From: Rapidithrix thailandica
GTDB lineage: Bacteria > Bacteroidota > Bacteroidia > Cytophagales > Flammeovirgaceae
Reading direction: 5' to 3'
Length of the DNA stretch: 64,000 nt
Assembly (NCBI RefSeq): GCF_039710355.1
Contig: NZ_JBDKWZ010000003.1
Location: forward strand, 124,001-188,000
A program made the translations under genes and the position numbers. Position 1 is the first letter of the stretch, and each line of letters starts with the position of its first letter. Of the stretch, positions 8,965-19,100 are shown piece by piece. The notes below the pieces were generated by a model that was given only the letters and a program-made list of their open reading frames with translations, was not told the DNA's origin and searched no databases.

Positions 8965-9468
8965 TTAAATTTTTACACTCAGACCAAATTTCGCCTGGGC
9001 CACAGAACTTCCTCCACTGAATTCCAAATTAATTCCCCACTTGCTCGAAAAGTAATAACGACCACCTACCTGAAGTCCAAGTCCCACTCCGGAAAATTCA
9101 TCATGTCCATCGTGATCATCGTCTCCATGTCCATGTACACCAAGGTTCAATCCTGCATACAAATCCCAATTCTGAGGAATATTAAAGGCTGTATTAAAGT
9201 GGTAATCTCCTCGCCCGATGATTCCATAATGACTATGCGAGTGACTATGGCCTCTATGGTGCCAGTTGTGTGAACGATAGCTCAACTCAAACCCAACGCT
9301 AATGTCTTTATGAACTCCAAAGTCCATTCCTCCGTAAATAGGCACTCCCCAATCAGAAAGACCGATTCCAAAATTGATTTGTTTTCCCCGGCTGCCTAAC
9401 GGACTTTGTGCCATGGCGAAAGAGCTCATTAACAAAACACCCAAAAACGTTACTACTAGCTTTTTCAT
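8965..9468 (-). CDS. Small outer-membrane beta-barrel protein with His-rich loops
   Basis: A 167-residue secreted protein with a clear signal peptide (MKKLVVTFLGVLLMSSFAMAQ). The rest has alternating hydrophobic strands and glycine-rich turns as in the OmpW/porin-like small barrels (DUF3575-like architecture), ending 'AQAKFGLSVKI'. Two predicted loops are His-rich: 'NWHHRGHSHSHSHYG' and 'GVHGHGDDDHDGHDEF'. The His/Asp loops would sit at the membrane surface and could bind divalent metal. It is convergent with the other His-rich exported protein and shares its terminator, which hints at a joint metal-related role. Confidence 0.75.
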   Translation of the reverse strand: MKKLVVTFLGVLLMSSFAMAQSPLGSRGKQINFGIGLSDWGVPIYGGMDFGVHKDISVGFELSYRSHNWHHRGHSHSHSHYGIIGRGDYHFNTAFNIPQNWDLYAGLNLGVHGHGDDDHDGHDEFSGVGLGLQVGGRYYFSSKWGINLEFSGGSSVAQAKFGLSVKI

Positions 9469-9708
9469 GTTTACGACAAAAAAATAAAAACAATAAATTT
9501 GAAAACTCTGTTAGTCTTCGGGGAATTTAACTATGGAAGTGAATTAATTTTTGAAATGTTTCAAAAACGCCTCCTCTGTATTACTTTTTTCAACAATAGT
9601 GTTGGCTATTCTTTTCAAAAAGTGCCTTGATGAGCCGATTTTGATTTCATCTTCGGTCAAAAACTATACGTTTAAACCTCTTCATGGCTAAAAAGTCAGA
9701 TAAATTTA

Positions 9709-10446
9709 CTATTTCTGCAGCCAAAAATGATAAAACAGCTCTTTACGTTGTTCTTCAAAACCAAACTTTTCAAACAAGCTTTTTGTCGGTATATTCCCTT
9801 GCTGGGTCACCATATAAGCTTGTTGGATACCTTGTTCCGCAAACCAATGTATTGCGGTTTGTAACAAAGCTTTGCCAACTCCTCGCCCTCTGTATTCATC
9901 CTCTACCGCCATGATTCCCATATACCCGATATCTCCTTCAACCTTTACCGACAGCATCCCTACAATACGATGATGGTCTTTATATACCAAAATCCCATTT
10001 GCTAACGGACCTCTCAAGGAATTTACCACCCAAAGCCTGTACAGTGCATCCACTTGTTGCCGTTTGATAAACGGATCATGGTAATAGCGCGAACACTGTC
10101 CGCATTTTTCGCCCAATGCCAACAATGTATGGCAGGCTTCTTTCTCCGGATACATTGTTACATTTGGAGAAGCATAGGTTTTCGGCAGACTCCGGTTAAT
10201 CATGGTCAGTCTTTCCACTACCATCTGTCCGCCATAGGTCTCCAACACTTGTTCAATTCCGGTATGGGCTTCCGGAGTAGACCAGTAAACCAAGTCCGTA
10301 CCTTCCGTTTTTAATAGGCTTAAGGCCTTTGCCAAACCGGGGGCAGGCACTTCAAGTCGCGCTACCTGTATACCAAAAAAGTCCGAATCCCATGGCAAGT
10401 GATGGTAAAAAGACCTCTCTCTCATGTCCACAGTATTTTTTTGCAA
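9709..10446 (-). CDS. GNAT-family N-acetyltransferase
   Basis: A 245-residue acetyltransferase. The acetyl-CoA binding motif A is visible near the C-terminus ('MAVEDEYRGRGVGKALLQTAI', with the R-x-x-G-x-G signature), followed by the usual 'VTQQGNIPTKSLFEKFGFEE'. The long N-terminal half ('LPWDSDFFGIQVARLE') resembles dTDP-fucosamine acetyltransferase-like (WecD) proteins, which acetylate nucleotide-linked amino sugars. No sugar-nucleotide genes are near, so the substrate stays open. Both the ATG at 10446 and a second at 10425 (MRERSF) are possible starts; the 240-bp gap to the next gene is featureless. Confidence 0.8.
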   Translation of the reverse strand: MQKNTVDMRERSFYHHLPWDSDFFGIQVARLEVPAPGLAKALSLLKTEGTDLVYWSTPEAHTGIEQVLETYGGQMVVERLTMINRSLPKTYASPNVTMYPEKEACHTLLALGEKCGQCSRYYHDPFIKRQQVDALYRLWVVNSLRGPLANGILVYKDHHRIVGMLSVKVEGDIGYMGIMAVEDEYRGRGVGKALLQTAIHWFAEQGIQQAYMVTQQGNIPTKSLFEKFGFEEQRKELFYHFWLQK

Positions 10447-10520
10447 GTATATATCAGTTTATCGAATTCGCCTAATCAGGCTTATCACACGCAATACACA
10501 ATGTTATATAAAAGTACCTT

Positions 10521-10553
10521 TTTGTAGGCATAGTTTATAAAAAAATAATTTTG
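10521..10553 (+). promoter_or_regulatory. Bacteroidota-type promoter (TTTG-N21-TAATTTTG)
   Basis: A TTTG -33 box at 10521-10524 and a TAnnTTTG -7 box at 10546-10553 are separated by 21 bp. Both match the consensus known for Bacteroidota sigma-70 promoters. A transcript would start near 10560. It points at the structured segment and terminator just downstream, not at a nearby gene. Confidence 0.5.
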
Positions 10554-10559
10554 TTTTTA

Positions 10560-10699
10560 AATGTAATTTACCTAACATTGGGTAAACGTAATAATGGATA
10601 ATATTTTAGAATCTAGTTGATTCTAATCTCACTCATTTTGAATTGATTAAACCAAGTAATTCCTGTCTAGTGCCAGGATCATTGCTTGGTTTATTTTTT
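10560..10699 (+). ncRNA. Candidate structured small RNA with intrinsic terminator
   Basis: About 140 bases follow a consensus promoter and contain three stems. TTTACC 10567-10572 pairs with 10581-10586. A perfect 8-bp stem joins 10606-10613 and 10619-10626. A 12-bp stem joins 10649-10660 and 10681-10692, extended by TCCTG/CAGGA and followed by six T at 10694-10699. The last is a strong terminator on the + strand. The upstream gene runs the other way and susC starts 567 bp later, so the terminator has no protein gene to serve. The longest frame inside is 8 codons. It may be an independent sRNA or a prematurely terminated susC leader. I recognise no Rfam family in it. Confidence 0.45.
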
Positions 10700-11265
10700 A
10701 TACTTATTTTATTTTTCTTACTATACCTCCATCGATAAATCACAGCAAGAGAAGCGCTTTTTCTTCACATAACGATGACCACCCCCCTCACCAATTTACT
10801 TTCCACTCCCTACCCGAGAGAAGGGAATAATGTTAATCTACTTGAATTTTACAGGTAATTTTGTTTACTTGTATCCATTCCAAACCAAGTATTGAATATC
10901 GGCCTATACCCTTGGGGCCACTCAAAAAAACACATTCCTCATAACAAATCAGTAAGGCCATTTTATAACAACTTGAATCCTCTGTGAAAACGTGTTTTTT
11001 AAAAGCGAGCAACTGCTTGCTCTAGTGTTTTTCCATGGAGTGAACAACTACCTTCCAATCATACTCATGACCCGAACTATCTCATTGCATTTGCAAAATG
11101 TAAAACATCTTCTCTAAACCAAACTCCTCTATACAAGTACCTTTCTGGCCTTCCCAAAGGGAAGATATAAAACTTGAATTATTAGCATCTGTACTTGGCT
11201 TTCCCCTAAAGGACCGTACACAGAGCTACTTATTGAATTTGTATCTTCAACTAAACTAATCGCTT

Positions 11266-14200
11266 ATGAGAAAGTTTTTATCTCTGTGGATAGGCTGTCT
11301 GCTACTCTCTCCATTAATGTACGGACAGCAATTACTAGTGTCAGACCCACCCCCTATCAGTAACAATCATGAAACCTTGTCTTCCTCTACAGTGGAAAGA
11401 GTGTCCCATTTCAAGCATTCTTCCAGTACGGTCTACCAGGACATTGTAGTGTCAGGCAAGGTCACTTCCAGTGATGAGGGAACCCCACTGCCTGGAGTAA
11501 GTATCATTGTAAAAGGCAGTACCCGGGGTACAGCGACCAATCAAGACGGACAATATACCTTACAGGTACCCAACAGTGATGCCATTTTAGTATTTAGTTA
11601 TATCGGGTACAAACCCCAAGAAACTACCGTAGGAAACCGTAGTATGATAAATGTGGCTTTACAACCTTCACTGACTGAGCTCACCGAAGTAGTAGTCACG
11701 GCCTTGGGAATTGAAAAAGAGCAAAAGCGGGTTGGATATGCCATTACGGAAGTGGAAGGAAAAGAAGTGGCCTTGGCCCGGGAACCCTCTTTTATCAATG
11801 CGTTGGCAGGGAAAGTATCCGGGGTGGTCATCCAATCGCCCAGCAACGGAGTAGGAAGCTCTACACGGGTCATCATCCGGGGAAATGCCTCTTTTGGCAA
11901 CAACCAACCTCTCTATGTGGTGGATGGGATTCCTATTGACAATACCCAACGTGGGGAAGCCGGGGCTTTTGGCGGTACTGATGGTGGTGACGGCTTGTTG
12001 GCCATCAACCCGGACGATATCGAGTCAATCAGTGTATTAAAGGGTATTTCCGCAGCAGCTCTTTATGGCAATAGGGCGCAAAACGGTGTCATCCTCATTA
12101 CCACCAAAAAAGGAAGGGCCGGTCAAGGTATTGGTATTACATTTAACAGCAATACCGTGCTTGAAGATATCCGTTCCTATGACCAGGATGACTTACAAAC
12201 CATCTACGGAGGAGGTTTTGGCAACCAGGCTTTGCCTCCCGATGATGGAATATTCGGTGCTAACAGCGGTTGGGCATGGGGAGCGAGAATCGATACCCTG
12301 GATAGTTTCACAGACCCAATCGATGGGGTAGAAAAGCCCTATGTATTGCAAAGCGTAGAAGATAATTTCGATCGTTTTTTTGAAACGGGAATAAGTACGA
12401 CCAACTCGCTGGCTATTTCCGGTGGAAACGAAACCAGTACTTACCGGGTATCGCTCACCAATACCAACAATGACACGCCATTTCCCGGACGCTCCCGGTT
12501 GGAACGCTATAACATTCTAGTGAGAGGAACCTCCGAATTTGGCAAAAAGCTCTTTGTAGATTTCAAAGTCGATGCTTCCAGAACCATCCGCAAAGGCAAA
12601 CAATTACTCAACGGGGATGCCCGGGGTGCATTTGGCCAGGTATTCTTTCGTATGGCCAATACCACCAACATCGAGTTGCTCAAGGAAAAAGATGAAAATG
12701 GAGACTTTTTGTTCATAGGTTCTTTTGGTTTGAACAATCCCTATGTCGCCATTGAAAAAGTAAAAGCCGATGATACCCGTGACCGGATTATCGGATCCTT
12801 GAGTCTTAAATACGATTTCACTGACTGGTTGTATGTACAATTAACAGGCGGGATCGATAAATCCTACATAGACGATTTGTTTGTGGTCTTCCCGAACAAT
12901 GTTATCAATACCACAGGGCAGATCTCCAATACCCGGGACGAAATTGAAGAGGACAACCTTATCGGTTTGCTTTCTTTTAACAAGGACATCGGCAGTGAGT
13001 TTGACTTATCCATTACCGGTGGTGTCCAACACAGACAATATAAACGGGCGCGTTTAGGCTTTTCGGGAGATCAATTTGTCACGGAGGATTTATTGGATCC
13101 TTCCAACGTCACCGTTCGCAGTACATTTGCTCCGAATGAACAAAGTGAAACCAACTCTGTTTTCGGTTCTGCTCAAATTGGCTTTCGCGACTATTTATTT
13201 TTAGAATTAACCGGTCGCAATGATTGGTCCTCTTCTTTAAGCTCTATCCGGGAAGGTGCTTTTGACAACAGCCTGTTTTACCCATCGGTGAATTTTAGCT
13301 TTATAGTCACAGAACTATTCGACCTTTTTCCCGATATTCTTTCTTTTGGAAAACTGAGAGCTTCTTGGGGGCAAGTGGGTAGTGATGTCCTCCCCCACCG
13401 GACAGATTTGACCTTTAATATCACCCCATCGGTCAACAGCCTCCCTGGGGCTTCTATTTCCGGATCGGTGCTTCCTCCGGCCAATATCAAACCGGAAACC
13501 ACTACGGAAGTAGAAATCGGTGCGGACTTACGGTTTTTCAACGATCGTGCTGGAATTGACTTTGCTTGGTACCGGAAAAAAACCGAAGACTTCCTACTTC
13601 CCTCCAACGTATCGGTTACCACAGGATTTTCACAAGTATTTCTCAATGCCGGTTCTATGATCAACCGGGGCTTTGAAGTATTACTAAGAGGTACTCCTCT
13701 ACAAAATGTATCGGGATTTAGTTGGGACGTTTCTCTCAACTGGTCGCGCAACATCAATGAGGTAGACGAATTGAGTGAAGAATTACGGGAAACCGGAATT
13801 GCACTGGCTGGTCCGGTACAAGCCCAAATCGGCTACCCATTTGCCTCATTATTCGGCACCCCTTTGCGTAGAGATCCTCAGGGTAGAATCGTATATCAGC
13901 CCATCGATACGGATGGAGACGGAACCTCTGATGCCGTTACATATGTGGACGGACAAGTCAAGTACGATGCTAACGGCCAACCTATCAAGGATGAAAACGG
14001 AGCGACTATTGTCAATGACAATGTATTCTTAGGCAATGGCAATCCCGATTGGACCGCAGGCCTTACCAACACGGTATCCTATAAAGGAATCACGTTAAGC
14101 GTTCTGTTGGATGCTCAATACGGCTCCGAGGTGACTTCCTTCAGTTACCGCCTAGCCTCTGCTTTGGGTATGACGGCCGTTACTGCTGTTGGAAGAGACC

Positions 14201-14583
14201 GGCAATTTATTCCTCAGGGAGTCATTAATACAGGCACCGAAGAAGCTCCTCAATTCGAAACCAATACTTTGCCCTTTAGCCCGGAAGATACCTATCTGGA
14301 TGGTAGCCTGAGCTTCCCGGAAGAGCTATACACCTTCGACAATACCTTTGTCAGTCTCCGCCAAGTCACCTTAGGGTATCAATTTCCGCAAACCTGGCTG
14401 AGTAAAACTCCTTTCCGCTCTGTTACGGTTTCACTAGTCGGTCGCAACCTGGCCTATTTACGGAAAGATGCCCCATTGTTTGATCCGAATTCCAGTGACA
14501 GCATTGGTAACGGATATGGAGTGGAAACCAACTCCTTACCCTCCAGCAGGACTTATGGATTTAACATCAACATCCAACTTTAA
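11266..14583 (+). CDS. SusC/RagA-family TonB-linked outer membrane transporter
   Basis: An 1105-residue nutrient importer of the SusC type, which forms the OM barrel under a SusD lid and is energised by TonB. Domain order: signal peptide ending 'MYGQQ', a roughly 35-residue spacer, a CarboxypepD_reg-like domain at about 59-140 ('SGKVTSSDEGTPLPGVSIIVKG'), a TonB-box-like 'EVVVTALGIEKE', a plug ('PLYVVDGIPIDN', 'ISVLKGISAAALYGNRAQNGVILITTKKG'), then the barrel ending 'YGFNINIQL'. There is no STN domain, so it is not a FecA-like signal transducer. It is followed 29 bp later by susD and then a giant FG-GAP protein, which looks like one operon. No glycosidase or regulator adjoins, so the substrate (glycan, peptide or other) is unknown. 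Confidence 0.95.
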   Translation: MRKFLSLWIGCLLLSPLMYGQQLLVSDPPPISNNHETLSSSTVERVSHFKHSSSTVYQDIVVSGKVTSSDEGTPLPGVSIIVKGSTRGTATNQDGQYTLQVPNSDAILVFSYIGYKPQETTVGNRSMINVALQPSLTELTEVVVTALGIEKEQKRVGYAITEVEGKEVALAREPSFINALAGKVSGVVIQSPSNGVGSSTRVIIRGNASFGNNQPLYVVDGIPIDNTQRGEAGAFGGTDGGDGLLAINPDDIESISVLKGISAAALYGNRAQNGVILITTKKGRAGQGIGITFNSNTVLEDIRSYDQDDLQTIYGGGFGNQALPPDDGIFGANSGWAWGARIDTLDSFTDPIDGVEKPYVLQSVEDNFDRFFETGISTTNSLAISGGNETSTYRVSLTNTNNDTPFPGRSRLERYNILVRGTSEFGKKLFVDFKVDASRTIRKGKQLLNGDARGAFGQVFFRMANTTNIELLKEKDENGDFLFIGSFGLNNPYVAIEKVKADDTRDRIIGSLSLKYDFTDWLYVQLTGGIDKSYIDDLFVVFPNNVINTTGQISNTRDEIEEDNLIGLLSFNKDIGSEFDLSITGGVQHRQYKRARLGFSGDQFVTEDLLDPSNVTVRSTFAPNEQSETNSVFGSAQIGFRDYLFLELTGRNDWSSSLSSIREGAFDNSLFYPSVNFSFIVTELFDLFPDILSFGKLRASWGQVGSDVLPHRTDLTFNITPSVNSLPGASISGSVLPPANIKPETTTEVEIGADLRFFNDRAGIDFAWYRKKTEDFLLPSNVSVTTGFSQVFLNAGSMINRGFEVLLRGTPLQNVSGFSWDVSLNWSRNINEVDELSEELRETGIALAGPVQAQIGYPFASLFGTPLRRDPQGRIVYQPIDTDGDGTSDAVTYVDGQVKYDANGQPIKDENGATIVNDNVFLGNGNPDWTAGLTNTVSYKGITLSVLLDAQYGSEVTSFSYRLASALGMTAVTAVGRDRQFIPQGVINTGTEEAPQFETNTLPFSPEDTYLDGSLSFPEELYTFDNTFVSLRQVTLGYQFPQTWLSKTPFRSVTVSLVGRNLAYLRKDAPLFDPNSSDSIGNGYGVETNSLPSSRTYGFNINIQL

Positions 14584-14612
14584 GTATCGTCTCATTTAAA
14601 CGGATTTACATT

Positions 14613-16088
14613 ATGAATATAAGGATAAATCAAAGGCTGTTGGGATTCATCTTGTTGGCATTCCTCTTCTCTTGCGATAAAGACTTCGGAGATTTTAACC
14701 TGAACCCCGATGCCGTCACTCAAGTGGATTCCAAATTGTTATTTTCCGATGCCATGGTAAGTACATCGGCTATGGACATGGAGCCCCGAACCAATTATTT
14801 CCACGCATTTATGCAATATGGATTTTCCGGTTTTTGGTCCGGAACCAATTACAATATTTCCGATGGAATTGTCCAGCGCTATTGGAACAACTTTTATCAA
14901 AACCCCGTCAAAACCATCGAATTCGCCATCAATCAGTTAGAAGGCGAGCCCGAATTAGTCAACACGCTTTCTGCCGCCCGGATCTGGCGGGTTTTTCTGT
15001 ACCAAAAACTCACCGATGTATACGGTGATATTCCTTATAGTGAAGCGGGCAAAACTTTTTTGACCCGGGAATTCACCCCTGTTTTCGACTCTCAACAGGC
15101 AATATACACCGATTTGATCAACGAGCTCAGGGAAGCCAAAGCCGCTTTTGATACCGGAGCCAGAGCCGTGGAAGGAGACCAATTTTATGGAGGGGATGTA
15201 GACAAATGGACCCGGTTGGCCAACTCCCTGTTACTGCGAATAGGCTTGCGTTTACTAAAGGTAGATGCTACTCAAGCAAACTCCTTGATACAAGAAGCAT
15301 TTAACGGTGGAGTAATGAGAAACATGGGTGAGAGTCCGATTCTGTTACACAACGAAGACCGTCCTTCCGGATATAATTTTAACCTGGGTGATCAACAGTT
15401 CCAACTGCATAAAACTCTGGTAGATCATATGAAAACCACCGGAGATCCCCGGTTGCGCATTTACGGAGCCATCCATATGGATCAGCAAATTATTTCTACC
15501 GACACATCCACTTATGAAGGGTACAGTTTTGACGGAACTGACCCGGCGGCGACCGTACAAGTAAGTTTTCCTATTTTCCGCCCGGCCACGAATCCCTTTT
15601 TTCATTTTCATTATACTCAAGTAGAACTCCTTTTGGCAGAGGCAGCTGCACGGGGTATTATCGCCTCCGATGCAGCTGACCACTTTGCCAAGGGCATCCG
15701 GGCACATATGCAATCGCTCTCTACCTTTACCACCAACCCCACAATCCCCGAGGCAGAAATTGATAGCTATTTGGCAAACAACCCGCTCCCAACGGGATCA
15801 TTGGATGAAATGGTAGAAGCCATCGCCACCGAATTCTGGGTGGCCGGATTTCTATTCGATGCAGATGAAGTCTGGTCCAATTGGCGCAGAACCGGTTACC
15901 CTGATTTGACACCTAACCCCAACACTTTAACCGGAGCTAGTGACTCTCCCGGGCGCATTCCGCGGAAGCTTCCGTACCCAAGGCGTGAGCTAGATGTCAA
16001 TACCACAGAAGTTACCCGGGCTTTGTCCAATTACAATGGTCAAAACGACTTCAATCAGTCCGCCAGAGTATGGTGGGATGTAGAATAA
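14613..16088 (+). CDS. SusD/RagB-family surface lipoprotein (SusD-like_2)
   Basis: A 491-residue substrate-binding lipoprotein that caps the preceding SusC. A lipoprotein signal peptide ends at the lipobox 'LFSC' with Cys21 as the lipidated residue, and the following acidic DKD favours surface export. The 'FNLNPDAVTQVD' start and TPR-like helices ('KTIEFAINQLEG', 'RIWRVFLYQKLTDVYGDIPYSEA') are typical of the SusD-like_2/SusD-homologue branch that often goes with peptide or unknown substrates. It lies 29 bp after susC. A strong terminator follows it, before the FG-GAP gene. Confidence 0.93.
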   Translation: MNIRINQRLLGFILLAFLFSCDKDFGDFNLNPDAVTQVDSKLLFSDAMVSTSAMDMEPRTNYFHAFMQYGFSGFWSGTNYNISDGIVQRYWNNFYQNPVKTIEFAINQLEGEPELVNTLSAARIWRVFLYQKLTDVYGDIPYSEAGKTFLTREFTPVFDSQQAIYTDLINELREAKAAFDTGARAVEGDQFYGGDVDKWTRLANSLLLRIGLRLLKVDATQANSLIQEAFNGGVMRNMGESPILLHNEDRPSGYNFNLGDQQFQLHKTLVDHMKTTGDPRLRIYGAIHMDQQIISTDTSTYEGYSFDGTDPAATVQVSFPIFRPATNPFFHFHYTQVELLLAEAAARGIIASDAADHFAKGIRAHMQSLSTFTTNPTIPEAEIDSYLANNPLPTGSLDEMVEAIATEFWVAGFLFDADEVWSNWRRTGYPDLTPNPNTLTGASDSPGRIPRKLPYPRRELDVNTTEVTRALSNYNGQNDFNQSARVWWDVE

Positions 16089-16098
16089 CGCTTATAAC

Positions 16099-16136
16099 AC
16101 TCCGGCAGGCAATTCATATTGCCGCCGGAGTTTTTA
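16099..16136 (+). terminator. Intrinsic terminator between susD and the FG-GAP gene
   Basis: A GC-rich stem, ACTCCGGC(A)GGCAAT at 16099-16113 with ATTGCCGCCGGAGT at 16118-16131, followed by TTTTT. It lies 43 bp before the ATG of the next gene, so it should end or attenuate the susCD transcript. Confidence 0.85.
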
Positions 16137-16178
16137 TTCAAGCGCTATCTTTTTTACCGAAACACCGATAACCATACC

Positions 16179-19100
16179 ATGAAAACCCTTATCCACCAAA
16201 GAGCCTTCGCCTCACTTTTCAATATCCTCATCCTTTTCATTTTGCTGATTGCTCCTACAGTGCTTTTTGCACAAACTTCATCCAAATTATTCACTTTACT
16301 CTCTCCAGAGCATACATATGTGGATTTTGAAAATACATTAGAGGAAAATGATACGGCCAATATTCTTCTATATGAAAACTTTTATAGTGGAGGTGGTGTC
16401 GGTATCGGAGACTTCAACCGGGACGGACTGGCTGACCTCTACTTTACGGGTAATCAAACAGGTGACAAATTGTATATCAATCAAGGCAATTTTCAATTCA
16501 AAGACATTACGCTCGCAGCCGGAATTTTGGACAACGGGAGTTGGTCATCCGGAGTAAGCATTGTAGACCTCAATCAAGACGGATGGGACGATATTTATAT
16601 CTGTAAAGAAATGTATGACAATGCTCCCAACCTGCGAACCAATCAACTTTATATTAATAATGGGGATCTCACCTTTACTGAAAAGGCGAAGGAATATGGC
16701 CTGGCAGACTCCGGACGCTCAAGACAAGCGCTTTTCTTCGATTACGACAAAGACGGTGATCCGGATCTTTTTCTGATGAATGCCCCTCCTGTTCCCGGAA
16801 AACTCTCCAACCTTTCCTGGGACCTTCTCAACGATCCTGGTTTTAGCCCAAGACTTTATCAAAATCACCATCAACACTTTACAGATGTTACACAATCGGC
16901 CGGGGTATTAAAAACCGGAGTTCCCAACAGTGCCAGTGTGGGTGATTTTAACAATGACGGATGGCTGGATGTATATGTCGCCAATGATTTTAGAGCTCCC
17001 GATTTTTTATATATCAACAATGGAAACGGCACCTTTACCGACAAGCTCTCCACAGCCACCCGGCATATTTCTAATTTTAGTATGGGGATGGATGTTGACG
17101 ATATCAACCACGATGGCTGGCCGGATATTTTTGTATTGGACATGGCCGCCGAAGATAACTTCCGGATGAAAGCCAATATGAGTGGTATGAACCCCCAGGC
17201 CTTCTGGCAGGTGGTAAAGGAAGGCGGGCATTTTCAGTATATGTTCAACACATTTCAACTCAATCAAGGCAATTTACAATTCAGTGATATTGCCCAACTC
17301 AGCGGTACCTCCAATACCGATTGGAGTTGGTCGGTCTTATTGGCCGATTTGGACAATGACGGATGGAAAGACCTTCACGTCACCAATGGCATTTTGCGGG
17401 AAATTCGCAATACCGATGCTTTTTTGTCCTTATCCAACTTAGTGAAAACCGCCATGTTGGATTCTTTGAAAAAATACCCTGGCATTGTGTCCGAATCAGT
17501 GTTTGATATGGTGAGAGCCGAACAAATTTTACAACTTTTCCCCTCTGAAAAACTACACAATTATGCCTATCAAAATCATGGAGATCTCACCTTCAGTAAA
17601 AAAGCCAAAGAATGGGGACTGGATCAGAAAACCTTTTCTAACGGATCGGCTTATGCCGATTTGGACAATGACGGAGATTTGGATTTAATAATCAATAACC
17701 TCAACGAAAAAGCGCATATTTTTCGAAACAATGCCAATACCCTGTACAACAATCATTATTTAAGAATTTTGCTTACGGATAAGAAGAACAGATCACTCAT
17801 AGGCAGCAAAATCCAGATTGAACACAACGGCACGCTGCAATTCGGACAAATAAACAGGGTGCGGGGAATGTTTTCTTCTTCCGAGTTCATTGTGCATTTC
17901 GGGTTAGGTACGAATCCACATATAAACGAAATAGAAGTTACCTGGCCCGACGGCAAAAAAACTTATCAACATAATATATCCGGAAATCAACTGATCACCA
18001 TCGAAAGAAATACCGCTAAAAAACCTCATAAAAGCAAAAACACCGATTCCGGACCATTGTTTGAAGAACTCACAAAAGTTATTAACATCCCTTATCAACA
18101 CCATGAAAACGATTTTGATGATTTCGAAAAACAAGTATTGCTTCCTCATAAAATGTCGCAGTTCGGTCCTTCCATTGCTGTAGCAGATGTGAATGGCGAC
18201 CAACGGCAGGATATCCTCGTAGGCGGTGCTGCCGGCAGTGAATTAGCATTGTTTCTACAACAAGAAAACGGCACTTTTGAAGCAGGCCCTCTACAAGCTT
18301 GCTGGCAAGAGGACAAAGACTTTGAAGACTTGGGTTTATTACTGTTTGATGCGGACCAAGACGGGGATCAAGATCTTTATGCAGTATCGGGAGGCAACGC
18401 CCATGCTCCCGGCCATCCGCTATACCAAGACCGCTTATATTTTAATGACGGCCAAGGCCTTTTTCACAAAAAGGAAGGAAGTTTACCGGCTTTCTTTGTC
18501 AGTGGCTCAGTGGTGAAGGCTGCCGATTATGATCTGGACGGGGATTTAGATCTATTCGTAGGAGGAAGGCACCGCCCCCACCACTATCCCGAACCGGAGT
18601 CCGGTTTTATCCTAAGAAACGAAGGAGGAACATTTACAGATGTGACGAAAGAAATTGCTCCCGGACTTCAATCATTGGGTATGGTCACCGCAGCACTTTG
18701 GACTGACTTTGACAATGACCAGGACCTTGACTTATTGATTACAGGAGAATGGATGCCTCTTCTTTTTTTAGAAAATGATAAAGGAAAATTTAAAGACATA
18801 TCCGAAACAACTAACTTACAACACACAAATGGTTGGTGGTATTCGCTGGCTCAGGCAGATATGGATGGAGACGGGGACTTGGATTATTTTGCCGGAAACC
18901 TTGGGGAAAATTACAAGTACAAAGCCAGTGTACAAGAACCCTTTGAGGTGTATTACCGGGATTTCGATCAAAATGGCAGTAAAGATATCGTATTGAGCTA
19001 TTACAACTTTGGCAATCAATTTCCGGTGAGAGGTAAATCTTGTTCCTCTCAACAAATTCCCAGTATTCGCAAAAAATTTAAATCTTACGAACTATTTGCT

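Larger units (their letters stand above)
10447..11265. other. 819-bp non-coding region upstream of susC
   Basis: No coding frame is convincing here. The left third holds a promoter, a structured segment and an intrinsic terminator that together look like a small RNA gene (listed separately). Further right, TAATTTTG at 10856-10863 matches the Bacteroidota -7 box but lacks a spaced TTTG -33 box, so it is at best a weak susC promoter. The last 400 bases show nothing recognisable. Confidence 0.55.

Noticed and set aside
10856..10863. TAATTTTG as the susC promoter
   Set aside because: There is no TTTG at the proper spacing, and the leader would be about 400 bases; left as a weak note only.
11266..16088. 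Polysaccharide utilisation locus
   Set aside because: A SusCD pair alone is not enough; no glycoside hydrolase, lyase, sulfatase or sensor gene accompanies it.
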